The notes under the pieces: generated by a model
Database searches by the model: none
What the model saw: the letters and a program-made list of their open reading frames with translations, nothing else
Told to the model about the DNA's origin: nothing
Shown here: piece by piece, positions 17,779-25,367 of the stretch
Layout of the letters: every line of letters begins with the position of its first letter
How positions within the stretch are numbered: position 1 is the stretch's first letter
From: Xanthobacter autotrophicus
GTDB lineage: Bacteria; Pseudomonadota; Alphaproteobacteria; Rhizobiales; Xanthobacteraceae
Reading direction: 5' to 3' (one strand)
Assembly (NCBI RefSeq): GCF_043194295.1
Contig: NZ_JBAFVK010000010.1
Length of the DNA stretch: 64,000 nt
Made by a program: the position numbers and the translations under genes

Positions 17779-18306
17779 ATGGCCAAGCCCGAGATCGAGA
17801 TCGACGTGGACCCGGCGACGGGGCGCTGGTTCGTGGACAAGATGCCCATGATCCTGGTGCCCCAGCATTTCTACAACAACAACCACTTCGCCATCGAGGG
17901 CGCGCTGGGGGCGCAGGCCTTCGACGCGGCGCTGGCGCCGGCCGGGCACCTCTCGGCCTACGTGTGGTGCAGGAAGCAGGCGGAGGTCTACGGCCTCGAA
18001 GGCGTCGATGTGTTCGCCCACTACATGAAGCGGCTGTCGCAGCGCGGCTGGGGCCTGTTCTCCATCCTCGCCATCGATCCCGTCGCCGGCACCGCCACCA
18101 TCCGCCTCGACAACTCCTCCTTCGTGACGGACGAGACGCGTAATGCGGGCCGCAAGCTCTGCTACATGTTCGCGCCGTGGCTGGCGGGGGCGCTGGAATT
18201 CGTCTGCGAACAGGCCGGCGCGCCGCAAAAGCTCGAAGCCCGTGAGGTGCAGTGCGCCGCCGAGGGGCACGACTTCTGTCTCTATGAGGTCAAGCCCGCC
18301 GCCTGA
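17779..18306 (+). CDS. DUF5943 / V4R-domain protein
   Basis: The 175-residue soluble protein belongs to the DUF5943 group, which pairs with the M19-like protein in glycine-betaine and dimethylglycine loci. The C-terminal third resembles a V4R (4-vinyl reductase) domain, with Cys pairs in FVCEQAG, VQCAAEGHDFC and the terminal YEVKPAA. V4R domains bind small molecules or metals and act as sensors or adaptors. The N-terminal stretch MILVPQHFYNNNHFAIEG is well suited to an amine-binding role, but no enzymatic motif is visible. Translation probably couples to the upstream dipeptidase-like gene 41 bp away. Confidence 0.75.
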   Translation: MAKPEIEIDVDPATGRWFVDKMPMILVPQHFYNNNHFAIEGALGAQAFDAALAPAGHLSAYVWCRKQAEVYGLEGVDVFAHYMKRLSQRGWGLFSILAIDPVAGTATIRLDNSSFVTDETRNAGRKLCYMFAPWLAGALEFVCEQAGAPQKLEAREVQCAAEGHDFCLYEVKPAA

Positions 18307-18388
18307 GGCGGGCGTCTTTTTCAACAATACCTGAATAAGCGACCCGAAACCGGGCGCACCTTCCATCCGACCAGAGGACTTGAGGAAC

Positions 18389-19456
18389 ATGAGCGACAAG
18401 ATGAACATGTCTCGCCGCACCGCGCTGAAGACGTTCGGTGTGGCCGCCGCCGGGGCGCTCGCGGCGCCGTCCGTCATCACCCGTTCGCTGGCGGCCGGCG
18501 AGACGCTGGTGGTCTATAATTTCGACGGACTGCTGGGCAAGGTGATCAAGGATCACTGGATCGACCCCTTCAGCCAGACCACCGGCGTGAAGGTGGAAGT
18601 GCTGACCATGCAGGGCTCGTCCCCGCCCATGGCGAAGATCAAGGCCCAGGTGGATGCCGGCCGCCCCGATGCGGACGTCATCCCCATGCAGATGCCCGAT
18701 TATGTCTTCGGCGTGCGGAACAACCTGTTCCAGACCATCGACGCCAAGGATATGCCGGAATACGCCAACCTCTATCCCGATTACATCACCCCCCACGGGC
18801 CGAAGCTGGTATTGTGGAGCTACGGCCTCGCCTACAACACGGACAAGATCAAGACCGCCCCCACCGCCTGGGCCGACCTGTGGGACCCGCAGTACAAGGG
18901 CAAGGCGGCGCTGAACGAGGCGCTGTTCGACCAGGCGCTGCAGATGGCCAACCTCGTCGCCAAGGGCAAGCCCCTGCCGGTGGACGACGCCACCTTCGCC
19001 GCCCTCACCAAGCTGCGCCCGAATCTTGCGACGCTCTGGACCACCGGCGCCCAGGCCGAGCAATTGCTGCGTACCGGCGAGGTGTGGATCATGCCGGTGT
19101 GGAACGGCCGCGTGTATCCGCTGAAGGACCAGGGCGTGCCGATTGATTTCGTCTCGCCGAAGGAAGGCTTCTTCACCCGGGCCGACCCGTTCTGCATTCC
19201 GCGCGGTGCGAAGAACCCGGACCTCGCCAAGGCCTTCATCAACTTCTCCTGCACCGTCGCCCCGCAGCAGGCGCTGGCCAAGGGGCTGTTCTATGCCTCG
19301 CCCAACCAGAAGGTGGTCTATCCGCCGGAGATCGCCAAGCGCGTGGTGGTCTCCACCCGCGAGGAACTGGCGCGCGCCGTGCCGGAGGATTTCGAGGTGA
19401 TCGTGGACAATCTGCCCGATTGGCGCCGGCGCTGGGACGCCTGGAAGCAGAGCTGA
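18389..19456 (+). CDS. PotD-type ABC transporter substrate-binding protein 2
   Basis: The 355-residue precursor has a twin-arginine-like signal (SRRTALKTFGVAAAGALAAP) and a family 1 solute-binding body with GETLVVYNFDGLLG, LWSYGLAYNTDKIKTAP and FINFSCTVAPQQ. It is the second binding protein of the region and is only distantly similar to the first, so it should bring a different ligand. Two permeases follow but no ATPase. ATG was preferred over a TTG three codons upstream because both AGAGG and GAGG precede it. Confidence 0.85.
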   Translation: MSDKMNMSRRTALKTFGVAAAGALAAPSVITRSLAAGETLVVYNFDGLLGKVIKDHWIDPFSQTTGVKVEVLTMQGSSPPMAKIKAQVDAGRPDADVIPMQMPDYVFGVRNNLFQTIDAKDMPEYANLYPDYITPHGPKLVLWSYGLAYNTDKIKTAPTAWADLWDPQYKGKAALNEALFDQALQMANLVAKGKPLPVDDATFAALTKLRPNLATLWTTGAQAEQLLRTGEVWIMPVWNGRVYPLKDQGVPIDFVSPKEGFFTRADPFCIPRGAKNPDLAKAFINFSCTVAPQQALAKGLFYASPNQKVVYPPEIAKRVVVSTREELARAVPEDFEVIVDNLPDWRRRWDAWKQS

Positions 19457-19483
19457 GCGAAAGCCGGTCGCGGAGCCCTCGTC

Positions 19484-20407
19484 ATGGCGAGCGATGCCTC
19501 TCTTCCATCCTCCCTCGCGGACCCTCGGGGCAAGCGGATGTCATTGAAAAACCTCGGTCGTCAGGGTTTCGGCCGGCTCGGATGGTGGGGGCTTCTGGCC
19601 CCCGCCATGGCGCTGTACGCCCTCGTCTTCTTCATGCCGCTCGGCGTGCTGGTGGGCGAGAGCGTGCACCCCTCCGGCGCGCCCCAGCTGTCGCTCGCCA
19701 ATTATGCCGCCTTCTTCACCGATGGCGTCACCTTCTCCATCTTCGCGCGCACGGTGCGCCTCGCCTTCTTCGTCACCCTCACCTGCCTCGTGTTCGGCTA
19801 TCCGCTGGCCTTGTTCATGCGGCGGGCGGGGCCGGTGCTGCGGCTGGTGGCGCTCACCATCGTGGTGTCGCCGCTGCTCACCTCGGTCATCGTGCGCAAT
19901 GTGGCCTGGCTCCTGGTGCTGGGGCGCGAGGGCATGGTGAATACGCTGCTGCGGCAGGCCGGCCTCATCGATGCGCCGTTGCCGCTGCTCTACAACACCT
20001 TCGGCGTGGTGGTGGGCGTCACCCACGTCTATCTCGCCTTTCTGGTGCTGCCGGTGTTCTCCTCGCTGCTCGCCATCGACCCGTCGGTGGAACAGGCGGC
20101 GTCGAGCCTTGGCGCCTCGCGCTTCACGGTGTTTCGCAAGGTGACGGTGCCGCTCTCTTTGCCGGGGGTGATCGCGGGATCCACCCTCGTGTTCGTGCTC
20201 ACCATGGGGGTGTACCTGACCCCGGTGATCATGGGCGGCAGCTTCGTCACCACCCTGCCCATGGTGATGACAGATCTGGTGCGCACCCAGTTCGACTGGA
20301 GCCGGGCGGCGGCCTTCGCCATCGTGCTTCTCGCCTTCATCGCCATCGTGATGGTGGCATCCAGCCGCGCCGAGCGGCGCATCGAGCGCATGCGCGGGGA
20401 GCTGTGA
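19484..20407 (+). CDS. ABC transporter permease (PotB-like) 2
   Basis: A permease of up to 307 residues with six predicted membrane helices and an EAA loop (SVEQAASSLGASRFTVFRKVTVPLSLPG). An internal Met 18 codons later (MSLKNLGRQ) is an alternative start. The stop overlaps the next start as TGATG, so the two permeases are translationally coupled. Confidence 0.87.
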   Translation: MASDASLPSSLADPRGKRMSLKNLGRQGFGRLGWWGLLAPAMALYALVFFMPLGVLVGESVHPSGAPQLSLANYAAFFTDGVTFSIFARTVRLAFFVTLTCLVFGYPLALFMRRAGPVLRLVALTIVVSPLLTSVIVRNVAWLLVLGREGMVNTLLRQAGLIDAPLPLLYNTFGVVVGVTHVYLAFLVLPVFSSLLAIDPSVEQAASSLGASRFTVFRKVTVPLSLPGVIAGSTLVFVLTMGVYLTPVIMGGSFVTTLPMVMTDLVRTQFDWSRAAAFAIVLLAFIAIVMVASSRAERRIERMRGEL

Positions 20408-21201
20408 TGAGCGAAAACCGGATCGGCCTCCTCGTGGGTACCATCGCCGTGACGGTGATGGTGTTCCTCATCCTGCCCCAGCTCATCCTGCTGGTGCAGT
20501 CGTTCACGGCGGAGGATTATCTCTCCTTCCCACCGAAGCATTTCGGGCTTCGGTGGTACGCCTTCATCTTCGGCGACGAGACCTGGCGGCGGGCACTGTC
20601 CACCAGCCTGCTCATCGCCGTGCTGGTGACCCCCCTTGCCGTCATCATCGGCACGGCGGCGGCCATCGGGCTCGATCGGGGGCCCATGCGCATGCGCAAG
20701 GCCATGCGCACCGCTCTGGTCTCGCCCATGGTGCTGCCCCATGTGGTGCTGGGCATGGCCATCTACCGGGTGTTCCTGCCCCTGCGCTTCGACGATACGC
20801 TCGCGGGCTTCATGGTGGCGCATCTGGTCTTGTGCGTGCCCTATGTGATCGTCACCGTGGGCGCGAGCCTTCAGGCCATGGATCGCTCGCTGGAACAGGC
20901 CGCCATGAGCCTTGGCGCCTCGCTTCCGGTGGCCTTGTGGCGGGTGGTGCTGCCGCTGGTTCGTCCGGGGGTGATCGCGGGGGCGGTGTTCGCCTTCATC
21001 ACCTCGTTCGACGAATTCATCGTCACCTACTTCCTGGCGAGCCGGCAGACCACCGCGCCCATCCAGATCTTCTCCAGCCTGTCCTATCAGCTGGAGCCGT
21101 CCATCGCGGCGGTGTCCGGTCTGACGCTGGTGGTGACGGCGGCCCTGTGCGGCCTGCTCATCCTGCGTGGGAGCATGGCCGGCACGACGCAGATGGCGTG
21201 A
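20407..21201 (+). CDS. ABC transporter permease (PotC-like) 2
   Basis: A 264-residue permease with six helices and EAA motif (SLEQAAMSLGASLPVALWRVVLPLVRPGV), followed by TSFDEFIVTYFLASR typical of PotC-type subunits. It is the last gene of the rightward amine-transport operon. The transcript should end at the bidirectional hairpin between this gene and soxG. Confidence 0.88.
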   Translation: MSENRIGLLVGTIAVTVMVFLILPQLILLVQSFTAEDYLSFPPKHFGLRWYAFIFGDETWRRALSTSLLIAVLVTPLAVIIGTAAAIGLDRGPMRMRKAMRTALVSPMVLPHVVLGMAIYRVFLPLRFDDTLAGFMVAHLVLCVPYVIVTVGASLQAMDRSLEQAAMSLGASLPVALWRVVLPLVRPGVIAGAVFAFITSFDEFIVTYFLASRQTTAPIQIFSSLSYQLEPSIAAVSGLTLVVTAALCGLLILRGSMAGTTQMA

Positions 21202-21238
21202 GGGGAGTGTTTCCGCGCAAAGTTTCCGCCCCGTACGG

Positions 21239-21427
21239 TGAACCCTCTCCCGCTTGCGGGGGAGGGCAGGGAGGGGGCAGGGCGTTTCCGCATTCCCGCT
21301 GTCGGTACTTGTGGCGCGGTGCTGCCCCCACCCCAACCCTCCCCCGCCCGAACTCGGCTATTGCCGAGTTCGGTTCCCCAAGAGCCGAAGCCGGAAACAT
21401 CCGGCTTCGGCGCGGGAGAGGGGGCAG
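21239..21427. repeat. large inverted-repeat element interrupted by a two-hairpin module
   Basis: The spacer between the permease and soxG holds two C/G-rich arms (ACCCTCTCCCGCTTGCGGG on the left, CCCTCCCCCGC ... GCGGGAGAGGG on the right) of the type scattered through many alphaproteobacterial genomes. The same element occurs at 29.92-30.04 kb. In this copy the right arm is split at its central hairpin loop by a separate 64-nt module listed next. Confidence 0.75.
21348..21411. repeat. nested two-hairpin module, copy A
   Basis: Two perfect 11-bp hairpins lie side by side. The first has arms CCGAACTCGGC/GCCGAGTTCGG with a TATT loop, then comes a 10-nt linker, then a second with arms GCCGAAGCCGG/CCGGCTTCGGC and an AAACAT loop. 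The module sits where the matching element at 30.0 kb has a simple GCAAGC hairpin loop. Architecture and loops match copy B at 26.8 kb, but stem sequences differ. Confidence 0.8.
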
Positions 21428-21458
21428 ATCGCGCGGTCGACGGTGAAGACGAAACAAC

Positions 21459-21496
21459 AAAAAGCGCGGGACGGATGACCTCCGTCCCGCGCTTTT
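21459..21496. terminator. bidirectional intrinsic terminator
   Basis: A perfect stem of about 15 bp (AAAGCGCGGGACGGA / TCCGTCCCGCGCTTT) around a TGACC loop, with A-run before and T-run after, lies between the ends of two converging operons. It can terminate both the rightward ABC transporter transcript and the leftward sox transcript. Confidence 0.88.
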
Positions 21497-21517
21497 CTTT
21501 TCACCCAACCCCCGCGA

Positions 21518-22057
21518 TCAGGCGAATTCCTGTGCCACCTCGGTGAGGAAGCCGGACACATAGGGCGCGAACGAGCGCCAGCATTCCACCCGGAAGCCAG
21601 AACCCAGCCGCACCACCACCACGTCGGCCTTGCCGAGCAGGGTGCGGGTGGCGCTGCCTTGCGGGAAGGCGGCGTCAGACAGGTCCAGCGCGATGCCGGC
21701 GTTCAGCACGTCCGCAGCGTGCGGGCCGGTGACGGCGATGCCCACATTGCGGTGACCCACGGCCACCAGCGAGAAGAAGCGGCCGACAAGGTCGGCCTCC
21801 AGCGCCGCCTGGGCGGCAGCGCCTTCGCCTTCGGGCAGCACCAGCAGCCATTCGTCGGGGCCGAGCCGGGCGGCGAAGCGCTCCGCCATGCCGTGGGCGG
21901 TGTTGAGGGCGCCCGACAGGTCGAAGCCGCCGGCGGTGCCGGAAAAGCCCTTGAGCCGCAGCACGAAGCGATCGGCCGGGGGCAGGGGGGAGACGATGCC
22001 GCCTTTGCCCACAGGCAGGACGGGGGTGCGGCGGGCCGCTTTCGGGGTATCAAGCAT
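21518..22057 (-). CDS. soxG: sarcosine oxidase gamma subunit
   Basis: The 179-residue protein shows the SoxG pattern: RFVLRLKGFSG, LGPDEWLLVLPEGE, VAVGHRNVGIAVTGPHAADVLNAGIALDLS and a C-terminal FRVECWRSFAPYVSGFL. It is the smallest helper-like subunit by sequence complexity and is related in fold to the aminomethyltransferase domain of the alpha subunit. The gene overlaps soxA by eight bases and ends the soxBDAG operon. Confidence 0.92.
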   Translation of the reverse strand: MLDTPKAARRTPVLPVGKGGIVSPLPPADRFVLRLKGFSGTAGGFDLSGALNTAHGMAERFAARLGPDEWLLVLPEGEGAAAQAALEADLVGRFFSLVAVGHRNVGIAVTGPHAADVLNAGIALDLSDAAFPQGSATRTLLGKADVVVVRLGSGFRVECWRSFAPYVSGFLTEVAQEFA

Positions 22058-25000
22058 GGAGCGCTCCTTCCGTCTGGACGCCGTTCACCCTTTTGCCTTC
22101 TGGATCGACGAACACCGGCGCGGTCACCTTCACGGTGGTGAACCCGGCGGGGGTGGTGACGTGCAGGGTCTCGCCCATGCGCGTCCGGCCGCCGGCAACC
22201 AGCGCCAGCGCGATGGGATGGCCAAGGCTGGGGCTGAGATAGGACGAGGTGACGTGCCCCAGCATGGTCATCGGCACCGCCTGAGCTGGATCGGCGACGA
22301 TCTGCGCCCCCTCGTCCAGCACCGTGCGGCCGTCGAGCGAGGCGAGGCCGACCAGCTGCTTGCGGTCGGCCAGCGCCATGTCGGGCCGCGCCAGCGAGCG
22401 CTTGCCCACGAAGTCGCGCTTCACCTTGGAGACCATGCCGCCGAGGCCGAGATCCTCCGGCGTCACCGTGCCGTCGGTTTCCTGCCCGACGATGATGAAG
22501 CCGCGCTCGGCGCGCAGCACGTGCATGGCCTCGGTGCCATAGGGCGTGATGCCGAAGCGCTGGCCGTAATCGTAGAGCGCCTCCCACACCGCGCGGGCGT
22601 GGTCCGCCGGCACGTTGATCTCGAAGCCCATCTCGCCGGTGAAGGAGACGCGCATGAGCCGGGTCGGCACGCCGCAAATTTCGCCCACGCGCACCGCCAT
22701 GTGCGGGAACGCCTCGCCCGCAAGGTCGATGCCGGTGACGAAGGGCTGAAGCACATCGCGGGCCTTGGGGCCCTGAAGCGCGATCACCGCCCATTCCTCG
22801 GTGGTGGAGGTGGCGAAGACGTTGAGGTCCGGCCATTCAGTCTGGAGATAATCCTCCATGTGGGCCAGCACGCGGGGCGCGCCGCCGGTGGTGGTGGTCA
22901 CATGGAACAGGTCCGGGGCCAGGCGGGCGACCACGCCATCGTCGAAGATGAAGCCGTCTTCCTTCAGCATCAGCCCGTAGCGGCACTTGCCCGGTTCCAG
23001 TTTCAGCCACGCATTGGGATAGATGCGGTTGAGGAATTCCGCCGCATCCGGCCCCTTCACCTCGATCTTGCCCAGCGTCGAGGCATCGAAGATGCCGACG
23101 CTTTCGCGCACCGCCTTGCATTCGCGCGCCACCGCCGCATGCATGTCTTCCCCCGCCTTGGGGAAATACCAGGCGCGCCGCCACAGCGAGACGTTCTCGA
23201 ACTTCGCGCCGTGCTCCACCGCCCACTCATGCAGCGGGGCGGTGCGGATGGGATCGAACAACTGCCCCCGCGCCGAGCCGATGATGGCGCCGAAGGTCAC
23301 CGGCGTATAAGGCGGGCGGAAGGTGGTGGTGCCCACCTGCGGAATGGGCTTTTCCAGGATCTCCGACAACAGGCCGAGGGCCGCCATGTTGGAGGTCTTG
23401 CCCTGGTCGCTGGCCATGCCGTTGGTGGTGTAGCGCTTCACATGCTCCACGCTCTCGAAGCCCTCGCGCACGGCAAGGCGGATGTCCTTGGCCGTCACGT
23501 CGTTCTGGAAGTCGAGGAAGGCACGCACCTTCTTCGGATCGTCGTCCGTGGGCAGCACCCGCGCCGGGGCAAAGCCGGTGGGGGTCGCCGGGGCTGCGGC
23601 GAACAGGCGGGAGCCGTCCGCGCCCGCCGCACCGCTGCCGGCGGCCCAGCCTTCGGCGAGGATGGCGGAAAGGCCGTAGGTGCCCTTGCAGGCGCCGGCG
23701 GAGCGCTCCTTCTGCACCGAGATGCCGGGGACGAAGGCGTCGATGTCCGCGCGGAAGATGAGCTTGCCGCGCGACTGGGAGAACAGGTGGACCGAGGGCG
23801 TCCAGCCGCCGGAGATGCCGGCGCAATCGCACGGCAGGGTGCGCCGCGCGCCTACGCCCTTGCCGGCGGTGAACGGCGCCACGATGAGGCCGGTGAGCCC
23901 CTTGCCGCCGGTGGAGCCCACCACGGTGTGGCCGGCGAGGATCTCGATGCCCGCGGCCAGCGCCTTCTCCGGCCCGATGGCGCTTTCCGGCCGCGTGTCC
24001 ACGATGGTGACATCGAGCCCGGCGGCCTTGGCGTCCGCCGCCGCGGCATAGGCGGAGGCGCCGTTGGTGGCGAACACGATGCGCCGGCCCGGCGCCACGC
24101 CGTAGCGGTTGATGTAGGTGCGCACGCTTTCCGCCAGCATGATGCCGGGGCGGTCATTGTCGGCGAAGGAGAGCGGGCGCTCGTGGGCGCCGGTGGCGAT
24201 CACCACCTCGGCGGGCCGCACCTGCCACAGCCGCTCGCGCGGCAGTTTGGGGTCGGGCCGTTCCAGATGGTCGGTGACGCGCTCGGTGAGCACCACGTGG
24301 TTGTGGTTGTAATAGCCGAACGCCGTGGTGCGCGGCAGCAGGGTCACGTTGGCGCGGCCTGCCAGCGTCGTCAGCGCGTGCGCCACCCATTGGGCGGCGG
24401 AGACGCCGTCGATGGTGGCGGTGCGCTCCGCCAGCAGGCTGCCGCCCATCTCCGCCTGCTCGTCGGCGAGGATCACGCGGCGGCCATTCTCGGAGGCGGC
24501 CAGCGCTGCGGCAAGGCCGGCCGGTCCCGCGCCCACCACCAGCACGTCGCAATGGGCGTTGCGGTGCACGTAGCGGTCGGCGTCCGGAACGTCGGGGGCC
24601 ACGCCGAGGCCGGCGGCGGCGCGGATCTTGGGCTCATAGAGCTTGTCCCAGAACGAACGCGGCCACATGAAGGTCTTGTAGTAGAAGCCCGCCACCAGGA
24701 CCGGCGACAGGCGGTCGTTCACCGCGCCGATGTCGTGCTCCAGCGAGGGCCAGTGGTTCTGCGAGGAGAGCTTCAGCCCGCCCACCGCCTCGATCACCGT
24801 GGCGCGGTTGTTGGGGTCGGCACGGCCGGGGCCGCGATCCACCTTCAACAGCGCGTTGGGCTCGTCGGAGCCGTGGGTGAGGATGCCGCGCGGGCGGTGA
24901 TATTTGAACGAGCGGCCCACCAGGCGGATGCCGTTGGCGAGCAGGGCGGAGGCCACCGTGTCGCCGGCAAAGCCGTCCACACTCTTGCCGTTGAAGGTGA

Positions 25001-25061
25001 AGGCCAGCGGCTTCGCGCGGTCGATGCGGCCGCCGGAGGGGAGGCGATTGGATTGGGCCAT
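22050..25061 (-). CDS. soxA: sarcosine oxidase alpha subunit
   Basis: The 1003-residue alpha subunit of heterotetrameric sarcosine oxidase. An N-terminal 2Fe-2S-ferredoxin-like region without the iron ligands (about 15-100) precedes the NAD+-binding Rossmann fold with VLVVGAGPAG (GAGPAG at 177-182). The C-terminal 400 residues are a GcvT-like tetrahydrofolate-binding domain (FDASTLGKIEVKGPDAAEFLNRIY, GEMGFEINVPADHA). The enzyme converts sarcosine, tetrahydrofolate and O2 to glycine, methylene-tetrahydrofolate and H2O2 in the cytoplasm. Length and domain order are normal. It starts two bases after the soxD stop. Confidence 0.95.
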   Translation of the reverse strand: MAQSNRLPSGGRIDRAKPLAFTFNGKSVDGFAGDTVASALLANGIRLVGRSFKYHRPRGILTHGSDEPNALLKVDRGPGRADPNNRATVIEAVGGLKLSSQNHWPSLEHDIGAVNDRLSPVLVAGFYYKTFMWPRSFWDKLYEPKIRAAAGLGVAPDVPDADRYVHRNAHCDVLVVGAGPAGLAAALAASENGRRVILADEQAEMGGSLLAERTATIDGVSAAQWVAHALTTLAGRANVTLLPRTTAFGYYNHNHVVLTERVTDHLERPDPKLPRERLWQVRPAEVVIATGAHERPLSFADNDRPGIMLAESVRTYINRYGVAPGRRIVFATNGASAYAAAADAKAAGLDVTIVDTRPESAIGPEKALAAGIEILAGHTVVGSTGGKGLTGLIVAPFTAGKGVGARRTLPCDCAGISGGWTPSVHLFSQSRGKLIFRADIDAFVPGISVQKERSAGACKGTYGLSAILAEGWAAGSGAAGADGSRLFAAAPATPTGFAPARVLPTDDDPKKVRAFLDFQNDVTAKDIRLAVREGFESVEHVKRYTTNGMASDQGKTSNMAALGLLSEILEKPIPQVGTTTFRPPYTPVTFGAIIGSARGQLFDPIRTAPLHEWAVEHGAKFENVSLWRRAWYFPKAGEDMHAAVARECKAVRESVGIFDASTLGKIEVKGPDAAEFLNRIYPNAWLKLEPGKCRYGLMLKEDGFIFDDGVVARLAPDLFHVTTTTGGAPRVLAHMEDYLQTEWPDLNVFATSTTEEWAVIALQGPKARDVLQPFVTGIDLAGEAFPHMAVRVGEICGVPTRLMRVSFTGEMGFEINVPADHARAVWEALYDYGQRFGITPYGTEAMHVLRAERGFIIVGQETDGTVTPEDLGLGGMVSKVKRDFVGKRSLARPDMALADRKQLVGLASLDGRTVLDEGAQIVADPAQAVPMTMLGHVTSSYLSPSLGHPIALALVAGGRTRMGETLHVTTPAGFTTVKVTAPVFVDPEGKRVNGVQTEGALHA

Positions 25062-25062
25062 C

Positions 25063-25356
25063 TCACTTGCCTCCTTCGGTCGGGAGAGCGGGCCTCGGCT
25101 GGCCCATCTCGTAGCTGGCGAGGAAGCTGTCGCTCACCGTGTTGCGCAGGGCGTTGAACCAGCGGCCACAGCCGTGGGAATGCAGCCAGCGTTCCGCATG
25201 CACGCCCTTGTTGCTGGTGCGCACGAAGAGATACTCGGCCCACTGGGCATCATCGAGGGCATTGGGGTCGGCCGGGCGGGCGATATGGGCCTCGCCGCCG
25301 CAGTGGAATTCCACCTCGGGGCGCGGTCCGCAATAGGGGCAGGGGACGAGGAGCAT
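25063..25356 (-). CDS. soxD: sarcosine oxidase delta subunit
   Basis: This 97-residue zinc-binding subunit has all four expected ligands at the canonical positions: Cys6 and Cys9 (PCPYCGPRPE), His59 and Cys63 (WLHSHGCGRWFN). The ATG gives exactly this numbering, which fixes the start. The delta subunit stabilises the SoxBDAG assembly. It lies between soxB and soxA as in other bacteria. Confidence 0.95.
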   Translation of the reverse strand: MLLVPCPYCGPRPEVEFHCGGEAHIARPADPNALDDAQWAEYLFVRTSNKGVHAERWLHSHGCGRWFNALRNTVSDSFLASYEMGQPRPALPTEGGK

Positions 25357-25367
25357 GGTTGAATTCC

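Noticed and set aside
21888..25157. Very long open frame opposite soxA and soxG
   Set aside because: It is the antisense shadow of high-GC coding sequence. The translated product has no motif, while the minus strand encodes complete sox subunits.
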